NCBI GenBank assembly: GCA_021464415.1 | Contig: CM038470.1 | Coordinates: 12,970,394 to 13,034,393 of the forward strand | Length of the DNA: 64,000 nucleotides | DNA from: Lonicera japonica | Lineage: Eukaryota > Streptophyta > Magnoliopsida > Dipsacales > Caprifoliaceae | Reading direction: 5' to 3' | Shown here: one piece after another, positions 11,995-22,772 of the stretch | Layout of the letters: every line of letters starts with the position of its first letter | Numbering within the stretch: the stretch's first letter is position 1 | Translations under genes and position numbers: made by a program | Notes under the pieces: model-generated | Databases searched by the model: none | What the model was told of the DNA's origin: nothing | Seen by the model: the letters and a program-made list of their open reading frames with translations, nothing else

Positions 11995-12161
11995 ACCTTC
12001 AAGCAAAAAATATCATTCTAAATCCTGGATTGGCTTTTGGAATTGGGAACCATCCTACAACTAATTTACATCTATTGCTATTACATAGCTTAATTAAAGG
12101 AGGAGAACTCTTTTTGGACTACGGCACGAGTTCTGGAATTCCCGCAATTGTAGTTCTCAAG
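11995..12161 (+). pseudogene. Captured PrmA-like ribosomal protein L11 methyltransferase fragment, exon b (SAM-binding motif)
   Basis: Reads LQAKNIILNPGLAFGIGNHP, then a helix, then ELFLDYGTSSGIPAIVVLK. These are the GxAFGTGxHPTT and DxGTGSG motifs of PrmA-family methyltransferases, which trimethylate ribosomal protein L11; plant copies are organellar. Here the SAM-loop GTGSG reads GTSSG, a change of a key glycine. Acceptor AAAG at 11991-11994 and donor AAG then GTACTA at 12162 look usable. The N-terminal region and the rest of the catalytic domain are absent, so this is a two-exon fragment carried inside a transposon-like unit. It cannot be a working enzyme. Confidence 0.82.
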
Positions 12162-12799
12162 GTACTATGACTTCATAATTTTGCTTGAACATATGCAATT
12201 GGCACTCTCGTATATCCGTATTATATATATATATATATGTTACTCCACTAGAAACTAGCATAAAATGGTTAATACCGGTGCTCATTTGCTTAGTCCATTG
12301 GTAGGTTTGTCTATCAATCGACATCCGGTTTACTGAAGGGCTACCATTTTTCTGATTTATACTCAGAAATCCCAAAAAAAGCATAGGAGATCTCCAAGGA
12401 CAATAGGTAATACTTTTCATCTAAACTGTCAAGATTAATTTTACAAAAATACATGTTTTAGTTTTGTTGTAAATAAATTGTTAGCACACAAACATAATGC
12501 TCACATCACATAGCACACTAAAGACTTTTAAATGTAAGTTCTCATAAAACTGATACAATAAATTAAGAACCACTTGTTGTAAGTAAATCAAGATCACTCT
12601 AGTGGCCTAGTGGGACGGTGGTCTCTCTTTGTAGTTCTTAGAATGATTGGGCAAAGTGGCCCAGCTCTTTAAGTTAGTCACTACTTTTCACAAACACTTC
12701 TAAAGTTCAACTAAAAGTGATTAAGTGTATACACAGGTACTATCATAAATTAAAGCACTAAATAAATAAATAAAAAGTAATCAAACTCTAGGTTAAAAC
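12162..12799. other. Spacer with no recognised gene
   Basis: Probably intron-like sequence after the captured exons. It contains CACTAGAAACTAGC at about 12249, considered and rejected as a CACTA terminus, and a (TA)n run at 12222-12238. It ends at the 5-bp target duplication of the following solo LTR. Confidence 0.4.
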
Positions 12800-14348
12800 T
12801 GTTGACCTAAAGGTCTTAATCTTATTTTGATAATAACAATAATTTAATCATGTGTAATTTAACATGTTCTTGATTTAAGATTATAGTTTTATTACTTGAA
12901 AAATCAAGAAAGCATGCCACTTGATAAGGATCAATGGAATCAATATCCGATTAAGTCAACTAAGCAATGGACTAGCAATAGATCATTCTTATCACATACA
13001 TGCTAGCAATGCATTTCATGAAGCACAAAAGATCAAGGATCATATGTCAAAGCTTCAAGGGTAAAGTTTCAAGTGAAGATCAAATTGAAGAAACAAATCG
13101 AAGCATTCAAAGATTCGTTCATTCGTTAATTGAGTGAGTGCTTAGGTATTATGTTAAGTTTCTTATTTGATTATTTACATAGCTCATATATATTGATATA
13201 TCATTCTTAGATTGATCAAAATCAGTTTGAATCAAAATTTCTTTGAAAACATCATTTTTGCAAAAATCGATTTTCAAATAAATTCATATTAAATTCAAAT
13301 GATCATATTTTGAGTTTTCTCAAAAATAGGTGTCTTAGGAACTTATTTTTGAAGTCCCCAAAGCATTAGAATTGATTTTGGAGCTTATATACAAAAGTGC
13401 AAAAATTAAGATTTTTGGCCTTTTGGCCTGTTGGGCAACAGAGTCCATCAGTTGACTAAGCAGCCTTGCTCAGTCGACTAAGGGTTCATCAGTCGACTGA
13501 TGGTTTTGCTTAGTCGACTGATGCTTCAGAATATAGCCATTGGATTTTTAATTTTTTACTAATTTTGGTACCAAACTTCTACCAAACTTCTAGAACGGTT
13601 ATATCACTTTTGGGACTATATATACACTATCTAAGACACATTTTGAATACATTGAATCATTCATATACTTTATTCTTCATCTATCTTCATTATTCAAAGA
13701 TTTAAGAAATTGTTTTTGATCAATCATTCTTATTAAGTTATAAATTTTGATCAAACAAGTAACTCTAGTGTGAGCTTCAATTGTATTTTTTAAACACTTG
13801 AGAGTTATTGTTAATTGGTGTGATTCACCAAACAATTTAGTATTCAATTGTGAGAGGTAAATCTCATAGGAAAAACAAGAAGATAAATTATTGTTTAGAA
13901 ATTGTGAAAGGTAAATTTCACAATGTTAGCAAGAGAGAGTTTCTTGTGTGAATATTGTGGTCAAGCAATATTTGTAAAGAGTGTGTGAGAGGATACAATT
14001 GTAGTGGTTTGATCTTCACCCGGAAGAAGATTGTTATTAGTGGAAATTCTCGGGGAACTAACCAAGCGCGGACTATGGTTTGGTAAACCAAAACCGTGTG
14101 GACAAAAAGCCTTGAACTTCAAATTGGTTCAATCTTTCTTACTCAATCTCTTTATTATTAATTATTTTGTTATTGCTTAATTGTTTGCTTTTGGGATTGC
14201 TTGTTTAATTGTTTATGTGCTTGCATTCCTTAATATATTGGTTTAGTAAATTCGTTTACTTAAACATTTTTATAAAAAATTTTAATTCCGCATTAAAGTT
14301 TTTTTAAACCCTATTCACCCCCCCTCTAGGGTTGAAATCCGACCAACA
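12800..14348 (+). mobile_element. Solo LTR, Ty1/copia SIRE (Maximus) type
   Basis: Starts TGTTGACCTAAAGGTC and ends with a run of C then TCTAGGG and CCGACCAACA, the ends typical of SIRE-type LTRs. Exact 5-bp TSD AAAAC at 12795-12799 and 14349-14353. No internal region flanks it, so it is a solo LTR left by recombination. Two CAGTCGACTGA-like palindromic motifs sit at about 13440-13530. It is related to the inverted LTR at 20983-22273. Confidence 0.9.
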
Positions 14349-15101
14349 AAAACAACTTCTAAAAACAGAGAAAAACGCATTAAGTTTTACCATGTACATG
14401 CATTTACACCTACATGCCTATTTGTATACATACACTTTCAATTGAAATTTTACTTAGTTTTTAGGTTTTTTTCCCTTTTATTTTTCCAGGGTGTTGTGGC
14501 TATACAATTGAGTTTAAGGAGGAGGTGCTCGAGATAAAACCTACCCGAGGCAAAGAGTAGAGGATAACTTCATATTTGCTTCTTAAAGGTGTCTATATTT
14601 TATATATGTATCTAACTAGATATATCAATACATTCATTATTTATAAAGTATTGATAGCAATGTAACCCAATATATATAAATGTGTATATAATAATTAAAT
14701 AGTATTAGGATTAATGCTATTATGTGGAAGTTGTAGGAGCAAAGGGCCAGTCAATAATTTGCACATACTAGAGAACTTTTTTCATTTTCCACTCACTGCA
14801 TCTCCTTCTTTTTCCTTTGCCCGTGCCACTTTCTTTTGTTCATCTTTCAATCAAACTTTTATAAAAGATGAAAAGTTTGTCTAGCTTTTACAAAATTCAT
14901 CTTTCTATTGCACCAGTCACTTAGGTTATTCTATTGTAGCTTTATTTTTGTTCTATTTTTAGCACCATTTTTATATCACATGTAGTCTTCATTCTATGAT
15001 AGCTAATGTTTTAGAAATTTTGTTGGAATTAAGGGTTGTTAAGACTTTTATATATTATGTCTTTGGTGTAATTATATAAGAACATTTTCAGGTATTTAAC
15101 G
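14349..15101. other. Spacer; one possible extra exon at about 14490-14570
   Basis: A good acceptor (TTTTTCCAG, ending 14489) precedes a short GC-richer segment reading TIEFKEEVLEIKPTRGKE in one frame. I do not recognise it. The rest is AT-rich. The end holds the acceptor ACATTTTCAG (about 15092) just ahead of the TNPA-like start codon. Confidence 0.35.
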
Positions 15102-16135
15102 ATGCCTCCGAAGCCAAGTTGCAAATCCAAGGAACTGAGTCAAATTGATAACAACAATGAGTTGCCATTATCCTTGATGCAACGCTCCATACCACCACCG
15201 CAGCCTCCACTGCTCGTTTCGTTGACGGACATGTCTCCACCACCATCACCACCACCAACATTTGAGATTCGGGACCTTCCACCGAGATCATCCGCCCTTG
15301 CCGCCGCCCTAGCTACTGATACGGCCACTGCCTCTGTCGCAACCTCTATTACCGCCAGTAACACTAGCACCGGTAATTCCGTTGCTCGCAGCATTCGCTA
15401 TAAGGACTTAGATTTAAACATTTCAAGTATAAGTTATAAACTTTTACAATTACTTGCTTTGTAATGCATAGTGATTATATTAACCTTGTGTCATTTTGTG
15501 TAGGTATGCTAGACTCCAAGAAGAGGAGAGGTCTTGTGATCGGTGCTAAGACCCAGCAAATGGTCAGGGTTGGCGGGAAAATAGTTGTCAAATACTCCGA
15601 TGAGCACAGGGGGCCTACGAATGAGGCGATTCATAGCCTCATTTCACATGACATAGGCTAACTACGTGCAAGATAGAGTTTCCATGTTGCCCGAGACATA
15701 TGCGGAGCTGCCCAAGGACCATAAGCAGATTGTGTACGACTACTTCTCGGTAAGGGCAACTAAATGACTTTCATTGTTTATTTACGACTTAATTACTATT
15801 TTATTTATGGGAAAATTAGTGTTATGTCCTTATTTTTGATCAATTATAAGATTTAGTCCACCAACAAATAGATTTTTTGTAATTAGTCCCCTTTACCATA
15901 ATTAAATGGCGACTCATAATTAATCAGATAAATTTTGGACCGAATTATCCTTATTCAAGGAGACAAATAAACAATTCATGTGTATATGGAAGGTGTTAAC
16001 ATTTTACTGCCTAAATTGATTTCCTAAATTTTTGCTATCATATATATCAATTCCTTTTCTTTTATTTTTCTTTGAAAAATAATTTCTTTTTTTTATACAA
16101 CATATATATCAATTCTAAATTAACTTAACAGTATG

Positions 16136-17932
16136 TGTTGAGCGTCTCTAGTCGTATCAAGACTGTAAATAAAAACCCTTATCTGCAAAAATGTAATTAG
16201 GCGTAGTAAAGTAGAAAAATAAGGGATCAATCCAAATCTCGGGGGAAGGAATTGAAAATTATAGAAAAAACTTAAGATTGCCAAATTAAAACCAATTTTG
16301 ATTTTGGAAAGTTTTTTCTTCTTTTCTTTTTTTATTAAAATTAAAATTAAAGAATAACTAATTATCAATTCACAAGAGAGATTAATCAAATATCGAAAGA
16401 GATCAAGGGTTAAAAATCCACCACCAATTACTTTAATTTAACTATTTCATTACTACATGCATATACCCAAGATAAAATAGAAATTCTAATTTACTTAAAC
16501 ACTTAGGATTCACCTATGGTTTGTAGCATGATCTTAATATTCAAGTAAAGTAGTAATTTCAAGATATTACTTTAAAACCAATTTTTATCTTTTAAATCTT
16601 TTGTAAAATCCAATTTTCTTCTTTCATAAAAATAATAACTTGGATTAAAGTAAGCTTCCAATGAATCGCCACTTAAGGAAAATACAAAGGTTCAACACCC
16701 ATCCATATTAATAATTAAAGTTTAGAAGAGAATTTAGTGATTAAAATCAACTCAAGAAAATTATATGGTGTGTAGTTTGTTTCTTAAATCAAAAATCACA
16801 CTAAATTAGATTGCCTCTTTTGGAGATCAATTAAAAGAATTTTTTTTTATTAAATTAAGCACATGGGTACTACATGTAATAATATAAGTTAAATTAAATA
16901 TTGGGATTTCATCTCTCCCTTTGAAAGGAGATTAGCTTCCATCATAAATATTGAACACAGAATGATATTAAATAAAATTTCATTGCCCAATTAAAATATT
17001 AATCTCAATATCAAAAAGGAACTTACAAAATAATAATGAAAATTATAATAAATAAAACTCGCCTTGAAATTTAGAACTCAGGTTGAATGATTCTTCCGGC
17101 GGTAGTGCGCACGGCTCCTTCTCTGTCTATCTCTTCACAAGTTTATTTGTCTTTTGTGGTTGTCTGTTTAGAATGGGGGCTAAGGTCCTTTATTTATAGG
17201 TTTAAAGATTAGGGTTTTAAGGGAGAAATATGTAAGGATTAAAAAAGGAATTAATTTAAATGGAGTGGAGAGCAAGAAAGTTAATTTTAAGAATGGAAGG
17301 TGCTTGATAAGGTAAAGGAGAGAATGGGCTTAGTTGATGGGATGATTAAAAACATGGGATGCCGAAGAATGTTTAAGCGGGCTTCTATTATGGACAATGA
17401 GATAAATGGTTTGGGAGAGGGCTCGTAAGAGAGAAATACAACCACTCATTCTCGCGGTTGTGCGCAGGCAGTAGGTTTAGGGCCTTTTTTCACCATCAAG
17501 ATGCTAGAATCTGAAGATCATCAAAACACGTAAGTTGTGGCCCTTTGAGTCTTCTTTCCAACAATATAGCATGCAAAATTATGAATTATGAGTGCAAAGT
17601 TATGATCAAAATACCAAACTATCACCTAAATGATCAAAAGTAGATTTTTCGCGCACTAAAATATTAATGCACTTCTTCTTGGATTTGGACTTCCACACCT
17701 CTTAAAACATGATCAATCATCAATTTCAAGCTTTCTTAACCACCGGAATAATTGCCATTTCTTCTTGACATATCTTTGCTGCATTGTTAGTTAAATTTGA
17801 CACAAAATTGCGCTATTTTCACTTTTCAGTTATAAAGCAAACAAAAGTTGATATTAGTACAGTTTAGGCAATAATAATGGATTACCAAGAAGCTTTTGGG
17901 GTATAAAATATGGCATTTTTTGGTGTTTATCA
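16136..17932. mobile_element. 1.8-kb solo LTR inserted in the TNPA-like intron (probably Ty3/gypsy)
   Basis: Starts TGTTGAGCGTCTCTAG and ends GGTGTTTATCA, with an exact 5-bp TSD GTATG at 16131-16135 and 17933-17937. No internal domain is present. The opening phrase and the TTTATCA end resemble LTRs of large Ty3/gypsy elements (Athila/Tat group) as I remember them; the lineage is uncertain. A 'sctccttctctgtct' CT-rich stretch and a TATTTATAG box near 17192-17200 could be the old LTR promoter on one strand. Confidence 0.85.
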
Positions 17933-18149
17933 GTATGTAAAATTACATATGCTTTCTTTGTAAAGAGCTATTTTAAATATTAATAAAGAACTATTATTTT
18001 TCAAAAACAACGTGATGTATTTTGTAGAATTGATAAAGTTAATGAAGTGTATCTTTATTAGTAATTGTTTTATCAATTGTATTGAATTTTAGTATCTGTT
18101 AATATTATAAAATATGAATGAATTTATGGGTTATGTATGGTGTATTACA

Positions 18150-18182
18150 TACTGTTGGATATATATATATATATATATATAT
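18150..18182. repeat. (TA)n microsatellite in the TNPA-like intron
   Basis: About 15 TA units at 18156-18182. The surrounding 17938-19062 is AT-rich intron sequence with no other recognised feature. Confidence 0.8.
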
Positions 18183-20124
18183 TTTGGGTCTATTACTATT
18201 GGATAATTTGATCATCACATTTTTTAAAATATGTTGTTGAAACCAATTCATGTTATAAATGAAAAACCAACGTAATTGTATGATTATCTTCCATTAAACA
18301 GTAATAATGGTACAATGTCCTAATGAGTAATATTTTTTTTTAAATATGTAAATAAAATAGTTAACGATCAGAAAAGTTATGAAAATAAATTTGTATATAT
18401 ATTTAAACATGCAATGATTAATAAACAACACTAGAATGTGAATGGATGCATACCTGTATATCGGAAATTGTGTTATGGATTATGTTGCAATAGTTTTGTC
18501 CACCGAAAAATTCAACAGTTAGTTTGATCCGATCAGTTATTTATATATATGCTTGATGCATTGCTTTAATGGCCACTTACAACCAATGACTAACCCAAAA
18601 AAAACCCCAAGCTAATAATCTAGTATCCATCCATTTAGATAGTGTATTTGTAACCTAAATATTGGAAAAATCTATAGTAAATATAATTGTAAACAAATTG
18701 GTTTAAAAAAAGTCTGTAGAAAGATAATACATATCGTAAGAACGGAAACAATTCAAAAATTGATCTATATATATATAAGAATGGAAATAATTCTAATATA
18801 TATATACATAAATTATCTTAAATCAATTATTATGAAGTCCTAAAATTAAGCAATTAGCCAAGCAATTCCAAAAATCCGAAAAAATGGTATTTTTGTCCAA
18901 ACACTTTAAATGGTCAACTAGATACTTATTATTTGTCTACAATTCCGGGTCAATTAGGTGCAACCCAAATTTCCAATCTTGGGGAGTACTTAATCTTATT
19001 GAGTTAAAAAAATAGGGGCTTATTCCTAGTTTTCTATTTATTTATTTACTTGTACAAATTTTGAGGTAGCCGAGCGTTACAAGCAGTGGAAAAGAGACTG
19101 CAAGCGACATTTCAAGACTTATGGGGCGGACCTCCCTCTTGAGTTCCTTCATCGGCCAGAGCAATGGCAGTACCTATTGTAACACTTCAAAGACCTCGTT
19201 TTTGTGGTAATGTCCAATTCTCTCTCTTTATATTAGTTCTCTAATTCTCTCTCTTTGTATTAGTTGTGTTTTAGAATCTGTTATTAAATTAATGATGTAT
19301 ATTTGTTTGTAAATGGTAAAATGTCTTGCAGGCCTTGTGCGAAATAATAAAGAGAATGAGGCAGTCAAAGAAGAAGAAGGATCATTGTTCGGGGATGACT
19401 CCGTTCTTTTTTAGGGCGAAGAAGCACGAGCTCAAGTGAGCAACCTCCTCTCGCACCAAGGCTTATGCAGAGGTGTATCAGAAGAACGACACTCACACAA
19501 TGGTAAGATTCTCTCTCTATCTGTGATAATGATGCGACTTTTTATTTAATAATTAAGTTATTGGATTAATTGTTATTTGCAGAAGAAAATGAGAGCCAGG
19601 GTGATGGCTCTCGTAGAAGAACAGAAAGCCGAACACCCCCTAGGTGAGGAAAGCGGGGACAAAACGGCGATTCCTCTCCCTCTTGCATCACAAGTGAGTG
19701 TTATTGAAAGAGAGATTGGTATGACGAGAGGGACGACGGTCTTCGGCTTGGGAATATTAGGTTGAAAGTTGCCCAAGGAGAGAGGTGGAACGCGAGCATC
19801 TGCTTCTGACTTGATCTTGGCGGAGCTTCAAGTAGCGAACGAGCGCATTTGCTAGCTTGAGGGACAATTCGCAAATATTTATAAGATCGTGAGGCAGTTT
19901 AAGGAGACCCGTGAGGCGACGACTGGTTTGAACACCAATCAGAGGTGAACTTGTTTATTTAACCAAATTTGTACTTTCGCGACTTTTGTTATTAGACTTA
20001 TATTTTTGTGAACAAGTTTTCGATGTTGTAAATGAACCACATTTAATGTTTGTATGTTGTTTGTGAATTATACACTTATATTTGTGAATTGTCTTTCTAT
20101 GTGAAAACATGTTAAAATCGTATT

Positions 20125-20290
20125 AGTTTGAATTGCAAGTTTGGCTGTAAATTGGTTTGAATTGCAAGTTTGGTTGTGAATTGGTTTGAATATCAAGTTT
20201 GGTTGTGAATTGTTTTGAATTGCAAGTTTGGCTATGAATTGGTTTAAATTGCAGGTGTGAATTTATTTGAATTACAAGTTTGGCATACCT
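20125..20290. repeat. Tandem minisatellite, about 32-bp unit
   Basis: Four to five imperfect copies built on TTTGAATTGCAAGTTTGG followed by (C/T)TGTGAATTGG. It lies directly downstream of the TNPA-like stop codon and upstream of the CTTAAG repeat array. Confidence 0.8.
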
Positions 20291-20331
20291 GCAGGCTACT
20301 AGAATTGCACATTCTGGTGGAATGGTGTTTC

Positions 20332-20750
20332 TTCACTTAAATGACTGACATAGTCATTGTCAGTGGCTTAAGTGGTCAGCTTAAGCGACTGACAAGGCAT
20401 TGTCAGTCTCTTAAGCTAGTCCAGCTTAAGCGACAGACAAGGCCTTGTCAATCTCTTAAGCTTGGTCACTTAAGAGACTGACAAAGCCTTATCAGTCGCT
20501 TGTCAGTCGCTTAAGCTGGACTAGCTTAAGCGACTGAGCTATTTACCATTAGTATGCTAAGCTTTAAGCAACAGAGTTTGAGTCTGTGGCTTAAGAGTTT
20601 CCTAAGCGACGAACCCATATTTATTAGTCACTTAAGAGCTGCAGCCACTTGGCTAATGAGACAATACTTAAGCGACTGATAGTTAGTCGCTCAAGACTTA
20701 AGAGACAAATAAGAGGTCTGAAGCGACTGTGAGAGTCAGTCTCTTAAGAT
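20332..20750. repeat. Dense array of CTTAAGCGACTGACA motifs in both orientations (candidate CACTA subterminal repeats)
   Basis: About 20 imperfect copies of CTTAAGCGACTGACA or its reverse complement fill 420 bp, for example around 20378-20393, 20425-20440, 20503-20517 and 20669-20680. Many are arranged head to head, giving hairpin-like palindromes (GACTGACAAGGC...TTGTCAGTCTCTTAAG). The same motif occurs at 8936-9018. Position after a TNPA-like gene and mixed orientation match CACTA subterminal transposase-binding repeats. A possible degenerate terminus, ending TTAGTA at 20767-20772, follows; it is not a canonical TAGTG. Confidence 0.75.
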
Positions 20751-20767
20751 GATTTTTTGCCTACAAT

Positions 20768-20872
20768 TAGTATTTTAAATAAATTTAAACTCTACTTTAT
20801 TTGGTTAAAGTTAGAGTTATATTAGTATTAGTATTTTCAATATATTCAAACTCTACTTTATTTGGTTAAAAT
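20768..20872. repeat. Short duplication of a 42-bp AT-rich segment
   Basis: TAGTATTTTAAATAAATTTA (20768) recurs as TAGTATTTTCAATATATTCA (about 20829), both followed by AACTCTACTTTATTTGGTTA. A short related piece occurs again near 22330. Confidence 0.65.
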
Positions 20873-20982
20873 AATTAAACGAATTAGAGTTTTTGTTGAA
20901 TTGGATGTTTTGTATAATACTTCTATATAACATTATAACTTACTTCCCAAGAAGAAAACTATATAATATATCGTATTAAAAT

Positions 20983-22273
20983 TGTAAGTCAAAAAAATAC
21001 CCTAAAGGGGGGGGGGGGGGTAAATAGGGTTTTTGAAACTTAATAGGTTTTTAAAATTAGTTACAAATAAAGTTTAAATAATTAAACTTTAATACAATGT
21101 ATAACAAGGAGACAAGTATATCAAACAATCATACGATCAAGCAACAAGTAAATAGAGAGCTTGAGTTTAGAAAGATTGAACCGAATGAAATAATGACATT
21201 TTGTTTACGTGGTTCGGTTGTTTAGACCATACATCCGCGCCCAAGTAGTGCCTCCGAGAAATTCTACTAAAACTTATTTTTTTCCGGGTGAAAATCAAAC
21301 AATTGTAAGTGTAATTTTTCTCACTACACTCTACAGGTGTTGTTCTTCTCATAACACTCAACACAAGAAATCATCTTGCTAAATTATGAGAAAAACCTCT
21401 CAAATTTGAAGTAAACTGAATTTCGGTGATTCGCACCAATGAAAATATAACTCTATCAAAGTGCTTGCCAAAGAATACAAGATAAGAGCTCAATTCTAAA
21501 GTTATGACATTTGATCAATAGATAGAAAATTGAATTGCTCAAATTTATGATCAAAGATTTGAATTCTTGAGGTGTATATTGTTAAAGAATGAAAGATAAT
21601 GCAAGAGGTGCCTTCAAAGCTTCAACAATGGTGTATAAATAGCTAGAGATAAGAATATGACCGTTTGATATATGAAACTAACCGTTGAAGAACAGGTACC
21701 TGTATTAGCTCCAACAGTCGCCTGTTTTTATAAAACAGGCGCCCGTTAGACACCTGCCAGGCAGCTTAAACAAACCAATAATTTTATGTTTTTGTGATGT
21801 TTTAAAAAACTCAAAGAGGATTGCAAAAACAAATTTTGAAATAAGGTTTAATATCTTTTTAAATAAGAGTTTGAATAATGATTTCAAAAACATTTTGAAA
21901 TAAAGTCAAGCTTTTGAGATTTGTATATTAGGATGTCATTTAAAAAGTCTTAAAGTAGGTTTGTAGAATTTATGAGCAATCTTGTTTTCCATAAAGATCA
22001 AAAGTCAATAACTTTTACAATTTTGAATATCTAGTATCAAAATACAATATATTGATTGTTCTTCTAGAATATGCACTTGTTGTATCTCCATGAACCTCCT
22101 TTGCAATCTTGATAGAGTTCTTGAACTTCTTGATGGTTTCTTTGAGTGAGATTTGAGAAGCCTTTTAGTGGAACTATTTTGAATCTTTTTATAAAAGATA
22201 TGTAGATATTATAAATGAGATAAATAATCAAAACTAATGATAATAATCATTTTATTAACATATTGATTCAGCA
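20983..22273 (-). mobile_element. Solo LTR of SIRE type, inverted
   Basis: Read on the minus strand it starts TGCTGAATCAATATG and ends with a long C run near its 3' side followed by TTTAGGG. The G run lies at 21007-21022 on the plus strand. Its middle (21200-21310) matches the middle of the LTR at 12800-14348, sharing the caccCGGAA and TTCTCGG(A/G)G stretches, which supports the family call. The flanks aaaat (20978-20982) and caaat (22274-22278) are 4 of 5 alike, so the TSD is imperfect or a boundary is off by a base or two. Confidence 0.7.
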
Positions 22274-22470
22274 CAAATTATTACAAAGCTTTTTGTGTGA
22301 ATTAGAATTCCGTTCTAAAGTTCACTACAAATGTATGTATGTTAAACTCTACTTTACTTGATTGCTTTTAACATTATAAATTTATATATTTTAAATCTAA
22401 TTTGTTTATTTATATTATGATTAATGTTTATAATTATGTTTACTTATAATTATGACTAAAAATATATTAC

Positions 22471-22772
22471 TCTCTTATGTCTCTGATCAAGAGTTTGATT
22501 TGCCACTTACGTACCAAAAGAATTTAGTGCAACAAATTTTTATCATATATCTACAACATTTTTCAATAGTATACCGATTCTATGATTTCTTATAATTATT
22601 AATTGAATTTCATAGTTGATACTATATATATTTTTTATTTTTTGTTATTTTTATTTTTATTTCACACTTCATATTAATTATTCAATTGTTAGTATGTGCG
22701 AATTTATTAATAGGTTTAATAACTTTTTATAAAGCACTAAAATCGCGTGCAACGTACGTGTTCAAAAACTAG
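22471..22772 (+). mobile_element. Possible short Helitron (3' hairpin and CTAG end)
   Basis: A hairpin CGTGC-AAC-GTACG at 22746-22758 stands about 10 bases before CTAG-T at 22769-22773. This is the Helitron 3' signature. A 5' TCTCTTATG start at 22471 would give a 300-bp element, but it is not preceded by A, so the left end is weak. Confidence 0.35.

Larger units (their letters stand above)
15102..19948 (+). pseudogene. TNPA-like second CACTA gene (plant transposase Ptta/En/Spm, Transposase_24), decayed
   Basis: Five exon-like blocks with matching splice sites. Exon 1 (15102-15426) encodes a Pro/Ser/Thr/Ala-rich head. Exon 2 (15504-15750) reads KRRGLVIGAKTQQMVRVGGK and MLPETYAELPKDHKQIVYDY. 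Exon 3 (about 19063-19201) reads ERYKQWKRDCKRHFK. Exon 4 (about 19332-19502) reads LCEIIKRMRQSKKKKDHCSG and, further on, AYAEVYQKND. Exon 5 (19583-19948) is a heptad-rich C-terminus with EDR-like charge. The pattern fits the TNPA-like partner of TNP2, which binds subterminal repeats. Defects: a frameshift near 15660 and stops in exon 3 (about 19180), exon 4 (19437) and exon 5 (19762, about 19855). The large intron 15751-19062 holds a solo LTR. Splice joints were placed by eye. Confidence 0.72.

Noticed and set aside
11660..12064. 134-aa hydrophobic frame over the PrmA fragment
   Set aside because: Wrong frame; the conserved PrmA motifs are in another frame split by an intron.
12246..12275. 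CACTAGAAACTAGC as a CACTA element start
   Set aside because: No subterminal repeats follow it, and its 3-bp flank does not match that of the TAGTG end at 26170.
15140..15394. 84-aa minus-strand Ala/Val/Gly-rich frame
   Set aside because: Antisense of TNPA-like exon 1, whose plus-strand frame links to later exons by splice sites.
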